Part shown: piece after piece, positions 53,681 to 62,257 of the stretch | How positions within the stretch are numbered: the first letter of the stretch is position 1 | Layout: each line of letters opens with the position of its first letter | NCBI RefSeq assembly: GCF_000196495.1 | Contig: NC_011312.1 | Coordinates: 1,364,001 to 1,428,000, forward strand | Length of the DNA: 64,000 nt | Direction of reading: 5' to 3' | Source of the DNA: Aliivibrio salmonicida LFI1238 | GTDB taxonomy: Bacteria; Pseudomonadota; Gammaproteobacteria; Enterobacterales; Vibrionaceae | Program-made: the position numbers and the translations under genes | The notes under the pieces: model-generated | Database searches by the model: none | What the model was told of the DNA's origin: nothing | What the model saw: the letters and a program-made list of their open reading frames with translations, nothing else

Positions 53681-53756
53681 AACCTAGTGACATATGTCAA
53701 TTAAATTGTATTAAAGTATTTCATTCATAATCTGCTAGTAATAAACTAGGTCATAA
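53681..53756. promoter_or_regulatory. Candidate MocR operators between the oxygenase and regulator genes
   Basis: In the 160-base divergent spacer AACCTAGTGACATA (53681-53694) is imperfectly repeated as AAACTAGGTCATAA (53743-53756), same orientation, 62 bases apart. The first copy runs into the perfect palindrome TGACATATGTCA (53688-53699). MocR-type regulators commonly bind direct repeats, so these are the best candidates for regulator sites. Confidence 0.45.
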
Positions 53757-53790
53757 TGTTGTCATATTTGGATTTAGTGCCGGTGAGTAG

Positions 53791-55131
53791 ATGAGTGAAA
53801 ATAAATTTAAGCAAATAGCGGAGACTATTGAGTCACGAATTATTGACGGTATATATCCCCCAAACTTTAAACTGCCTCCTCATAGAGAGCTAGCTAATGA
53901 GTTATCGACAACACCTGCTACTATCGCGAAAGCTTATAAATTGCTTGCTGATAAAAAGAGAGTTGAACCATTTGTAGGCAGAGGAACCTTTGTATGTGGT
54001 GAGTCACGTTTAGATCAAGTGATTCAATCTTCTGAAGACAACGGAGACTATAATTTTTCAATATTACAACCTTGCTTGAGCCATAATGTTCAACCGTTAA
54101 AAGAAGCATTAGAGAAAGCAGCTAGTCAATTAACCTCAGATCTCATTGGATATACGGAGCACTCAGGGCATGAAACTCACCGTTTAGCAGGTGTGAATTG
54201 GGCGAAAGAATATGGTTTAGTTGGTGGTAATGCCAATAACACTTTACTGACAAATGGCGCACAACATGCTCTTTCTTTATTGATTGAGGTATTGACTAAG
54301 CCCGGTGATACCATTGCTATTGAAGCGTTGGTTTATCCCGGAATTATTGCTATTGCGAGTTTGCTTGGTAGGCAAATCGTGGGTGTAGCGCTTGATGACA
54401 AAGGGATGTCCCCAACAGATTTAACTAGAGTTATTAAACAGCATAAACCTAAATTAGTCATCGTTATTCCTAGCTTTCAAAATCCAACTGGTATAACGAT
54501 GCCCACAGCTCGTCGTAAAGAAATTGCAGACGTCATTATTAAGAATAATATTTATCTAATTGAAGATGATATTTATGGTTTTTTGAATGAAAAAGTTATT
54601 CCTGCTATTTGTAATTGGTTACCGGAACAAGGCTTTCATATTACAAGTTTATCTAAAGCAATAAGCCCTGCAATTCGATGTGGTTTTGTTAAGGTTCCTG
54701 ATATACATATTTCAAATGTTGGTGCTCAAATTCGAGCCAGTATTTGGCTATCTTCTCCAATTAATTACATTGCTGCGAGTGATATGATTGAAACAGGAGT
54801 CGCTTATCAACTAGCAAACTATCAACGTGAGATAGCTTTACGCCGACAAGAGATGGTATATGAGGTTTTTGGCAATAGTTATTTAAAAACAGATGGTTAT
54901 CATGTTTGGTTGCCGCTTATGGCGCATTGGCAACAAGATCAATTTGTTTTAGAGGCAAAAAATCGAGGATTAATTGTAAGTAGTGGTGGCTATTTTAATG
55001 CTACAGATACGCACTTGAACCATGTTCGTTTATCTTTAATGTCAATTAATTCAGATGAGAAATTTAAAAAGGGTTTAAAAGCATTATTTGAACTTCTAAA
55101 TTCAAACAATAAAACCATGTTTCCATTTTAA
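53791..55131 (+). CDS. MocR-family regulator (GntR helix-turn-helix fused to aminotransferase fold)
   Basis: 446 residues. The GntR winged helix is at about 3-70 (IIDGIYPPNFKLPPHRELAN, TTPATIAKAYKLLADKKRVE). A fold-type I aminotransferase domain covers about 100-440, with IPSFQNPTGITMP and the PLP Lys289 in ITSLSKAISPAIRCGFVK. Such proteins sense an amine or amino acid through PLP (as TauR, GabR, PdxR). Being divergent from the oxygenase cluster, it probably controls it and the kinase gene 16 bases downstream. The effector would be informative for the pathway. Confidence 0.9.
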   Translation: MSENKFKQIAETIESRIIDGIYPPNFKLPPHRELANELSTTPATIAKAYKLLADKKRVEPFVGRGTFVCGESRLDQVIQSSEDNGDYNFSILQPCLSHNVQPLKEALEKAASQLTSDLIGYTEHSGHETHRLAGVNWAKEYGLVGGNANNTLLTNGAQHALSLLIEVLTKPGDTIAIEALVYPGIIAIASLLGRQIVGVALDDKGMSPTDLTRVIKQHKPKLVIVIPSFQNPTGITMPTARRKEIADVIIKNNIYLIEDDIYGFLNEKVIPAICNWLPEQGFHITSLSKAISPAIRCGFVKVPDIHISNVGAQIRASIWLSSPINYIAASDMIETGVAYQLANYQREIALRRQEMVYEVFGNSYLKTDGYHVWLPLMAHWQQDQFVLEAKNRGLIVSSGGYFNATDTHLNHVRLSLMSINSDEKFKKGLKALFELLNSNNKTMFPF

Positions 55132-55147
55132 AGAGGCTAGGATACCT

Positions 55148-55978
55148 ATGAGTTTAAATACGCTAAAATTAGATCTTATTCATGTTGAGCCACTCACGGG
55201 GGGATTAACTAATGCCTGTTTAAAAGTAGAAGCGAAAGAGGGGACTTTTGTTTGGCGTCCTGTTTCAGAGCAAGCGAAGTTACTTGGTGCTGATCGATAT
55301 AAAGAACGTGACATTTTAACAGCGTTACATGCAGTCCCTTCTACCCCAAGAGTACATGACTCAAATGAACATGGTTTGTTAGTTGAATGGTTTGATGGGG
55401 AAGTGATTGCCCTTGATAAAGCTCAAGGTGTTGCGATCGAACTATTAGTCTCCGTCCACCAACTAATAATAGATGACTTCACTGATGATATTAAAAATGA
55501 TGTGATGAGTTTGAAATCACGCATTTTGGATTACTGGTCATCATTAGAAACAGAAAATAAAACAAGTGAAATGCAAACTTACGTTGACTATTTTTCTACA
55601 AAAGAAGAACAGGCTTTGTTTACTCCCTGTTTATGTCATTATGATATTGGGGCTTATAATATAATTGTAAAGGAAGAAGGCTATGGTTTAATTGATTGGG
55701 AGTACGCTTCTATCGGCGATCCGAGTCAAGATTTAACAACGATGATTATTGCTAATCAGTTTGATGCTGATGAGGTTATTTCTGATTATTGTCAGCAGCG
55801 TAACGTTGACATCGAACCTTGGCAAAAAGCGGTGACATATTGGACACCTTGGGTGTGCTTTATGGGGGCGCTATGGTTCACGCTAGGCCATCAATTACTT
55901 AAAGATCACTGTTATCAAGAGTTGGCTGAGCGAGAAATGAACAAGCTAAAGAAATTCTTACCTTTAATTGAGAAATAA
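55148..55978 (+). CDS. ThiK/choline-kinase-like phosphotransferase
   Basis: 276 residues with an APH-type kinase core: CHYDIGAYNIIV (catalytic Asp, HxDxxxxN) and YGLIDWEYASIGDPSQDL (metal Asp in the DWEY form). The DWEYAxxGD form, length and C-terminal WTPWVCFMGALWFTLGH resemble E. coli thiamine kinase ThiK. In enteric bacteria thiK lies between lpoB and ycfP, as this gene does at a larger distance, which supports ThiK. Cotranscription with the MocR gene suggests instead a kinase for the pathway's own substrate. Confidence 0.72.
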   Translation: MSLNTLKLDLIHVEPLTGGLTNACLKVEAKEGTFVWRPVSEQAKLLGADRYKERDILTALHAVPSTPRVHDSNEHGLLVEWFDGEVIALDKAQGVAIELLVSVHQLIIDDFTDDIKNDVMSLKSRILDYWSSLETENKTSEMQTYVDYFSTKEEQALFTPCLCHYDIGAYNIIVKEEGYGLIDWEYASIGDPSQDLTTMIIANQFDADEVISDYCQQRNVDIEPWQKAVTYWTPWVCFMGALWFTLGHQLLKDHCYQELAEREMNKLKKFLPLIEK

Positions 55979-55985
55979 ATAAGTA

Positions 55986-57094
55986 AGTAGTCACGCAAAA
56001 GTTATTGTGAATTTTTCGCCGTAATAATTTAATATGTTTTTGATGTTAATACTGAGGTCTTCAAACGTTTTGAACGCTTCACATGGTAACCATTCATATT
56101 TTACTTTCTTCCACAATATCTCAATGATATTGAGCTCTGGAGAGTACGGTGGTAGATAACAAACTAATACATCATTCATCAACCACTCATGCAATTTTTG
56201 TTTAAATTTTGCTGACCTATGAAAAGAGGCATTATCTAAGATAATAAAGCATGGCTTATCGTTTTTTCGTGCGTTGATAAAGTGCTCAAATGCATCAATT
56301 ACTGTATCGGTAGTTACTCTTCCTTCCGTTGTTTGAAAACTCAATTTACCTTGTCTACTTAAGAAGCCAAGAACATTGAGCCGTTTGCTGTGTGATGAGC
56401 AGGCCTTAGCGATTGAACACCGATAGGTCCCCAACAATAAGGAAGATTAGATTTCTGACTAAAGCCTGACTCATCAAAATAAAAGAGTTCACATTTATTC
56501 GTACGTTCCATTTCAATCAATGAATTCAATATATTACTGAAATTATTGAATTTCATATCGTCACGCTTTAACTTTAATGAGTGTCGGGCTCTTTTGTAAC
56601 TGTAATCACTTTTTTTATATTTCGTTTAATAGTGTCTAAGCTGGATTTTTTACCTGTTTCTTCTTCAAGTATTGCTTGTGCTCGTTTAAGTTGATGTGGC
56701 TCTTCATCAACCAATGACTTCAAACGATATACTTCTGCTTCTGTGTAAATAGGTTTTCTACCTATACGAACAGCGTCATACAATCCGAGCATTCCACAGG
56801 CTTCCCAATGGTCTATCCATGACGATATGGTCTCAAATTTAGCGTCTAAAATATCAGTTAACGCTAAAATAGAGTAGCCTTTATCACTGAGAATAATCGC
56901 ATGTGCTCGTATTCTTACTCTATTTTTTGGATGATTAGCGATCGCTTCTTTTAGGGTTATTTTTTCATTGTCTGTTAAAGGATTAACTGCTTTCATTATG
57001 ATATAGACACTGACGTTAAAATACTCATTTTAATACCATATGGATATATGGTAAAGGCGAAATCTTCATTCTCGAAAACTTATCATTAACTACT
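55986..57094 (-). mobile_element. IS630-family insertion sequence (about 1109 bp, degraded)
   Basis: It is bounded by TA dinucleotides (55984-55985 and 57095-57096), as expected for IS630 target duplication. Imperfect terminal inverted repeats begin AGTAGTCACGCAAAAGTT on the left and AGTAGTTAATGATAAGTT at the inverted right end (13 of 18 equal). It encloses one broken transposase gene on the minus strand. The ends are deduced by eye. It fills the gap between the ThiK-like gene and ycfP. Confidence 0.6.
55991..56996 (-). pseudogene. IS630-family transposase in three frame segments
   Basis: Segment 1 (56996 to about 56615) is the HTH domain (TLKEAIANHPKNRVRIRAHA, YSILALTDILDAKFETISSW). At A7 near 56610 a -1 shift joins IKK to SDYSYKRARHSLK, exactly the expected continuation, so this shift may be programmed. 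Segment 2 holds the first catalytic Asp (FYFDESGFS). A second break near 56395, where CATCACACAGC appears to have an extra CA, separates it from segment 3 with SKRLNVLGFLSRQG, IILDNASFHRSAKF (second Asp) and LPPYSPELNIIEILW (Glu). The second break disables the enzyme. Confidence 0.85.
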
Positions 57095-57217
57095 TAATAA
57101 TCTAAGGTAGATCACTGTTCTCATTATTGCTCAAGCTAAGGGCTTTAAAACCTTATTTTTCATGGTAGATTAAATTTACTATATGGAAAGTTCTTATTCA
57201 AGAAACAGGGGGAATAC

Positions 57218-57769
57218 ATGATTATTTATCTTCACGGCTTCGACTCAACCAGCCCAGGTAATCATGAAAAAGTGATGCAGCTTCAATTCATTGATGAAGA
57301 TGTACGTTTTATTAATTACAGCACTCTGCATCCTAAACATGATATGCAGCACTTATTGAAAGAAGTGTCTAAAGTGATAGAGCAAGCGGGTGATCCAAAC
57401 CCAATTATTTGCGGTGTCGGCCTCGGTGGGTTCTGGGCGGAGCGTATTGGTTTCTTATGTGGTATTCGCCAAGTGATGTTTAATCCTAATTTGCATCCTG
57501 AAGTGAACATGGAAGGGCGAATTGATCGACCTGAAGAATACGCTGATATTGCAACTAAGTGCATTGAGAAGTTCCGTCAAAAGAATAAAGAGCATTGCTT
57601 ATGTATTTTATCAAGAAGTGATGAAATCAGAGATAATGCTGAAACGGCGGCAGAACTTGAACCTTACTACCAAGTGATTTGGGATGAAAGTGAGGGGCAT
57701 AAATTTAAAAAAATCTCACAACATCTCCAAGCGATGAAAGTATTTAAAGACGAAGAAACATTGATTTAA
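57218..57769 (+). CDS. ycfP: YcfP-family alpha/beta-hydrolase-like protein
   Basis: 183 residues, starting MIIYLHGFDSTSPGNHEK; IICGVGLGGFWAERIGFLCG and FNPNLHPEVNMEGRIDRPEE match YcfP (UPF0227). The nucleophile elbow reads GVGLGG, so the serine of the usual GxSxG is replaced by Leu; E. coli YcfP has the same. Enzymatic activity is therefore doubtful for the whole family. It precedes ndh as in enteric bacteria, but a terminator and a 354-base gap separate them. Confidence 0.9.
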   Translation: MIIYLHGFDSTSPGNHEKVMQLQFIDEDVRFINYSTLHPKHDMQHLLKEVSKVIEQAGDPNPIICGVGLGGFWAERIGFLCGIRQVMFNPNLHPEVNMEGRIDRPEEYADIATKCIEKFRQKNKEHCLCILSRSDEIRDNAETAAELEPYYQVIWDESEGHKFKKISQHLQAMKVFKDEETLI

Positions 57770-57799
57770 AGACAAAAACTTATTTTAGTAACATAATCA

Positions 57800-57829
57800 A
57801 AACCTCACTATTTCGTGGGGTTTTTTGAT
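57800..57829 (+). terminator. Terminator after ycfP
   Basis: AAACCTCAC pairs with GTGGGGTTT (9 bp, one G-U) followed by a T-run. The remaining ~290 bases before ndh are AT-rich promoter region without a gene. Confidence 0.78.
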
Positions 57830-58123
57830 CTAAACCAAAGAAACTCATTTCTGTTACAAAAACTTTCAATTTAGTCATTTATTTTACACCTCAAAAAAAA
57901 TCTTCTCCATAACATCTATATCTGCTTGATAACATCAGAAATAGAAAGATATAATGAAAAATAGAACGATAAGAAGCATAAATTGCTCTAAGTTAGTGTG
58001 ACGTGAACGCCGTTTCCTCAAGACTCTCTTTTACTATATGTAATAAAACATGTTGAGAGCATCAATTTTTTAATCTGAGTATTCGGGTTAATACACTTTT
58101 TTATTTTTTAGAGGAAGATTGCA

Positions 58124-59413
58124 ATGACTAAGATTGTTATTGTTGGTGGTGGAGCTGGTGGTTTAGAGCTTGCTACTAAGTTTGGTCGTACACTGGGTCG
58201 CAAAGGCCGTGCTGAAGTGACGTTGGTTGATCGTAAAACGAGCCATTTATGGAAACCATTACTGCATGAAGTAGCTACAGGGTCTTTGGATGAAGGTGTT
58301 GATGCAATCAGTTACCGTGCACATGCTAAAAACCATTCATTTGATTTTCAAATGGGCAGCTTGTGCGATATTGACCGTGAGAAAAAACAAATCAAGTTAG
58401 CTGTCATTAAAGATGAGCATGGTGAAGTTATTGTTCCTGTTCGTCATATTGATTATGATTTCTTGATCCTTGCTATTGGTTCAACATCAAATGATTTTAA
58501 TACACCGGGCGTTCGCGATAATTGTATTTTCTTAGACAGTCCTGAACAAGCGAATCGTTTCCGTACTGAAATGAATAATCAATTCTTGAAGTTACATTCG
58601 CATCCAACACAAAAAACGGTAGATATTGCGATCGTTGGCGCGGGTGCGACAGGTGTTGAGCTTTCTGCTGAATTGCATAATGCGGTTAAAGAACTTCGTT
58701 CTTACGGATTTGGTGATTTAGATTCAAGTAAATTGAATGTAAGCCTAGTGGAAGCGGGTGAACGTATTCTTCCTGCTCTTCCTCCTCGTATTTCGGCTTC
58801 TGCACACAGTGAATTAACGAAACTTGGTGTGAATGTACGTACGGCAACGATGGTAACAAAAGCCGATTCAGAAGGTTTACATACTAAAGATGGTGACGTT
58901 ATTCCTGCACAAATCATGGTATGGGCTGCGGGTATTAAAGCGCCTGATTTCATGAAAGACATCGCAGGTCTTGAAACGAATCGAATCAATCAACTTGTTG
59001 TTAAACCAACATTACAAACAACACGTGATGATTGTATTTTTGTTATTGGTGACTTGGCATCATGCCAACAAGCGGACGGTAGTTTTGTTCCACCTCGTGC
59101 TCAATCTGCTCATCAAATGGCAAGCCATGCGTTTAAGAATATCGTCGCTAAGATGACTGATCGTGAAATGAAACCATACGTTTATAAAGATCATGGTTCT
59201 TTAGTGTCATTAAGCAACTTCTCAACGGTTGGTAGCTTAATGGGTAACCTAACTAAAGGCTCAATGATGATTGAAGGTCGTATTGCTCGTATTGTGTATA
59301 TTTCACTTTATCGCATGCATCAAGTTGCCTTACATGGTGTCTTTAAAACAGCACTGATCGTGCTTGTTGGTCGTATTAATCGAGTATTACGTCCAAACCT
59401 AAAACTTCACTAA
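58124..59413 (+). CDS. ndh: Type II NADH:quinone oxidoreductase
   Basis: 429 residues. FAD-binding GxGxxG is in IVIVGGGAGGLELATKFG (about 4-21), the NADH-binding Rossmann motif is VDIAIVGAGATGVELSAEL (about 166-184), and CIFVIGDLASCQQADG contains the FAD-contact Asp. The C-terminal region (about 370-429) has the amphipathic helices that dock the enzyme to the inner membrane. It passes electrons from NADH to quinone without pumping protons. Its ribosome binding site is GAGGAAG. Monocistronic with its own terminator. Confidence 0.95.
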   Translation: MTKIVIVGGGAGGLELATKFGRTLGRKGRAEVTLVDRKTSHLWKPLLHEVATGSLDEGVDAISYRAHAKNHSFDFQMGSLCDIDREKKQIKLAVIKDEHGEVIVPVRHIDYDFLILAIGSTSNDFNTPGVRDNCIFLDSPEQANRFRTEMNNQFLKLHSHPTQKTVDIAIVGAGATGVELSAELHNAVKELRSYGFGDLDSSKLNVSLVEAGERILPALPPRISASAHSELTKLGVNVRTATMVTKADSEGLHTKDGDVIPAQIMVWAAGIKAPDFMKDIAGLETNRINQLVVKPTLQTTRDDCIFVIGDLASCQQADGSFVPPRAQSAHQMASHAFKNIVAKMTDREMKPYVYKDHGSLVSLSNFSTVGSLMGNLTKGSMMIEGRIARIVYISLYRMHQVALHGVFKTALIVLVGRINRVLRPNLKLH

Positions 59414-59445
59414 TTCGGTCGTTTTAAAAATAAATGAGTAAAAAG

Positions 59446-59477
59446 GCAGAAGTACTTTGGTATTTCTGCTTTTTTTT
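59446..59477 (+). terminator. Terminator after ndh
   Basis: GCAGAAGTA and TATTTCTGC pair (9 bp, one G-U), preceded by AAAAG and followed by eight T. Confidence 0.82.
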
Positions 59478-59586
59478 ATGATTGAGTAACAAAAAATGTG
59501 CGCTAACTCACCATAAATCATCTATAATGCGCGGCTAAATTATATATCACTGAATAGATAGACTGTTCGCTTAAGGAATCCACTTT

Positions 59587-60891
59587 ATGTCATTTTCATC
59601 TCAAGGTCTTGCACCTGAAGTCGTAAAAGCATTAACTGAATGTGGTTATCAAAAATTAACCCCAATTCAGCAGAAAGCTATTCCTTTGGCGCGTAAAGGT
59701 CATGATATTCTGGCTAATGCACAAACGGGTACAGGTAAAACTGCTGCGTTTGCATTGCCTGTAATTCAACGATTATTAGATACCAAAAAATCGGCGACTC
59801 GTCGTTCAGCTCGTGCGTTAATTCTGGCTCCAACTCGTGAGCTTGCAGAGCAAATTGCAGTAAATATTATTAGCTACACGAAATACACGTCATTAAAAGT
59901 GACGGCTGTATTTGGTGGCAAAAAGATGTCTTCTCAAGAACGAGCGCTTGATCCAGGTGTTGATATCTTAGTAGCGACACCTGGTCGTCTTCAAGAACAT
60001 ATAGAAGAAGGCAATGTATCAATCGCTAACCTTGAATTTTTAGTATTCGATGAAGCTGACCGTATGTTAGACATGGGCTTTGTTAACGCAATCCGTAATA
60101 TCATGATGGAAGTTAATTCAGCGCCGCAAATTATGTTGTTCTCTGCGACGTCTTCAGCGCAAATGAATAAGTTAGCGAGTGATATTTTACGTAAACCAAA
60201 ACGTATTTCAGTTGACCGTGAAAACATGACGGCAACAACAATATCACACGTTGTTTATCCGGTAGATGAAGAACGTAAAACTGAATTACTATCAGAATTA
60301 ATTGGTCGTAAAAACTGGCAACAAGTATTGGTTTTTGTTAACTATAAAGAAACCGCAAACAACATCGTTAAAGAGCTTAAGCTTGATGGTATTAAAGCGG
60401 TGATTTGTCATGGTGATAAAGCACAAAGTGCTCGTCGTCGTGCTCTAGAAGAGTTTAAAGAAGGCAAAGCTCGTGTCATGGTTGCAACGGATGTTGCTGC
60501 TCGTGGTCTTGATATTGCTGACTTACCACACGTAATTAACTACGATATGCCTTTCTTGGCTGAAGATTACGTTCACCGTATTGGTCGTACAGGCCGTGCT
60601 GGTAAAAAAGGTCATGCGATTTCTTTTGTTAGCCGTGAAGAAGAGTTAACGGTTGTTCAAGTGGAAACACTTATCCAACAACGAATTCACCGTGTTGAGC
60701 AACCTGGCTATGAACCAAAAAGCCGTGAATCTTACATTGAAAAAGTGAATACGAAAGCAGGATTTAAAGATCGTAAAGGTCGTACAAATAATGCGACTAA
60801 TGCGAACCAAGATCAGTCATCTGCTGAACGTCGTATGCGTCTAAAAAATGCAATCCAGAAGAAAGCTGGCATTACTAAGCTAAAAAAGTAA
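59587..60891 (+). CDS. rhlE: DEAD-box RNA helicase, RhlE type
   Basis: 434 residues. The Q motif is GYQKLTPIQQKAI, Walker A AQTGTGKT (45-52), then APTRELAEQ, TPGR, the DEAD box VFDEADRMLDMGF (155-158), SAT (186-188), VATDVAARGLDIADLPHVIN and HRIGRTGRAG. A basic tail (about 375-434) likely aids RNA binding. The short, simple architecture fits RhlE, which remodels ribosomal and decaying RNA. It is cotranscribed with the small gene 9 bases downstream. Confidence 0.9.
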   Translation: MSFSSQGLAPEVVKALTECGYQKLTPIQQKAIPLARKGHDILANAQTGTGKTAAFALPVIQRLLDTKKSATRRSARALILAPTRELAEQIAVNIISYTKYTSLKVTAVFGGKKMSSQERALDPGVDILVATPGRLQEHIEEGNVSIANLEFLVFDEADRMLDMGFVNAIRNIMMEVNSAPQIMLFSATSSAQMNKLASDILRKPKRISVDRENMTATTISHVVYPVDEERKTELLSELIGRKNWQQVLVFVNYKETANNIVKELKLDGIKAVICHGDKAQSARRRALEEFKEGKARVMVATDVAARGLDIADLPHVINYDMPFLAEDYVHRIGRTGRAGKKGHAISFVSREEELTVVQVETLIQQRIHRVEQPGYEPKSRESYIEKVNTKAGFKDRKGRTNNATNANQDQSSAERRMRLKNAIQKKAGITKLKK

Positions 60892-60900
60892 GGTTATAAA

Positions 60901-61347
60901 ATGGAACGTGATTATACTTTTGAATGCCTAGTGACGATGCCACGACATGACTTAGAAGAATTCAGTCATCGCGTTGTTAGTCGTATGGTTCCAGAAGAAA
61001 CGATGAAAGAGATTTTTACCTTTGATCAAGAAGAAACAGTGAATGAAGACAGAATGCAAACGGCTCAACTTGATGCCATGCTTCGTCTTGCTGCTGTGGC
61101 TCTTGGTGAGGTGACTCACGCGTTCTCTGAGTCGGATAATTCACAACAGAATAGTTTACGTATGATGCGTCTTATTTTATGGCATGCTTATGCGATGTTG
61201 TTTAATTTAGAAGAAGCCGTCACTCTTGAGCAGCACTGTGAATTGGTCGAAACCATTTTGATGAAACCGCCAACAGATGCATTGAATTGGTTGCCTATTT
61301 TGTCTAAATTATTAGGTGATTACGCGAGCATCGCGGCAAAGAAATAA
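60901..61347 (+). CDS. Conserved hypothetical protein downstream of rhlE
   Basis: 148 residues, soluble, acidic and largely helical, with no signal peptide. I recognise no family. Notable stretches are CLVTMPRHDLEEFSHRVVSR near the start and a helical core MMRLILWHAYAMLFNLEEAV. The spacing to rhlE and the shared terminator (61374) suggest a two-gene operon. Start ATG 60901 follows AAGGTTATAAA. Confidence 0.8.
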   Translation: MERDYTFECLVTMPRHDLEEFSHRVVSRMVPEETMKEIFTFDQEETVNEDRMQTAQLDAMLRLAAVALGEVTHAFSESDNSQQNSLRMMRLILWHAYAMLFNLEEAVTLEQHCELVETILMKPPTDALNWLPILSKLLGDYASIAAKK

Positions 61348-61373
61348 ATTAAGTTAATCTAATTATCTTTGAT

Positions 61374-61407
61374 AAAACGGCAGTGATAGCAGTATCACTG
61401 CCGTTTT
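61374..61407. terminator. Strong terminator after the rhlE operon
   Basis: AAAACGGCAGTGATA and TATCACTGCCGTTTT form a 15-bp perfect stem with a four-base loop. Confidence 0.93.
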
Positions 61408-61528
61408 TATTTGTTTCCATTTTTTGGAGATATTACACCCAATAAAAGTAAGCGTGCGGGGAACTACACCTAACAAATAAAATTCATTATGCGTATCTTA
61501 CGATCTTTCATTTAACGAGAACGTAATT

Positions 61529-61843
61529 ATGCAAAAAGATAAAAAGAGAACACCAGAGCAATGGCACGCTCTATTTGAATCTCAGCAATCTAGCAAGCTT
61601 AGTGCCGCTGAATTTTGTCGTAACCATAATATTCTGCCAAAGACATTTAGTGCACGTAAAGCACGATGGAAACAAAAGATTAACGCTTCTACTTTCTTGA
61701 AAGTAGAAGCGTTAACATCAACTATCATCGCCACTCCACAATTACCAGATATTCAACTTTCTATCGGAAAATTGCGATTAACATTGCCAGCTAATACTGA
61801 ACCTCACTGGATAGGACTCTTATTAAAAGGGTATCAATCATGA
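61529..61843 (+). CDS. tnpA: IS66 accessory protein TnpA (copy 5)
   Basis: Intact, identical to the other copies; inverted repeat at 61680-61715. Confidence 0.92.
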   Translation: MQKDKKRTPEQWHALFESQQSSKLSAAEFCRNHNILPKTFSARKARWKQKINASTFLKVEALTSTIIATPQLPDIQLSIGKLRLTLPANTEPHWIGLLLKGYQS

Positions 61844-62186
61844 ATGTATTTACTGATGTTTCCACCATTTATCTTCATCGTGATTTTGTCGATTTTCGCA
61901 AGGCCATTAATGGCCTTGTCGTGATTGTTGAGCAAGAAATGCAACTATCACCGTTTAGTGATGCTCTATTTATATTTTGCAATAAGCCTCGTGATAACTC
62001 AAAATATTGTATTGGGATAAAACAGGATTCGCTTTATGGTACAAGCGATTAGATGAAGACCGCTTCAAATGGCCACGAAATATAAATAACGATACGTTAG
62101 CATTATCAGAGCAGCAACTGACACTGCTATTACAAGGTTTTGATATCTTAGGACATCAACCGGTACATTATCAAACAACCCTTTAA
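61840..62186 (+). pseudogene. tnpB: IS66 TnpB, frameshifted (copy 5)
   Basis: GATAAACTC has become GATAACTC near 61995-61997, changing the frame after CNKPRD and giving a stop at 62052. A different indel from the one in copy 2. Confidence 0.9.
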
Positions 62187-62257
62187 ATAGTTGATTCTCA
62201 GTCAAGAATAGGAGGCAACCGATTGATTACCTGTATTATCGTTATATAGTCATCTAC

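Noticed and set aside
55986..57094. Loss of nagZ at the IS630 site, because enteric bacteria have thiK-nagZ-ycfP in this order
   Set aside because: In vibrios nagZ may normally lie elsewhere, and no nagZ fragment is present at either edge of the IS; absence here is not evidence of loss.
57218..57769. YcfP lacking the GxSxG serine as a sign of pseudogenisation
   Set aside because: The same GVGLGG is found in E. coli YcfP, so it is normal for the family.
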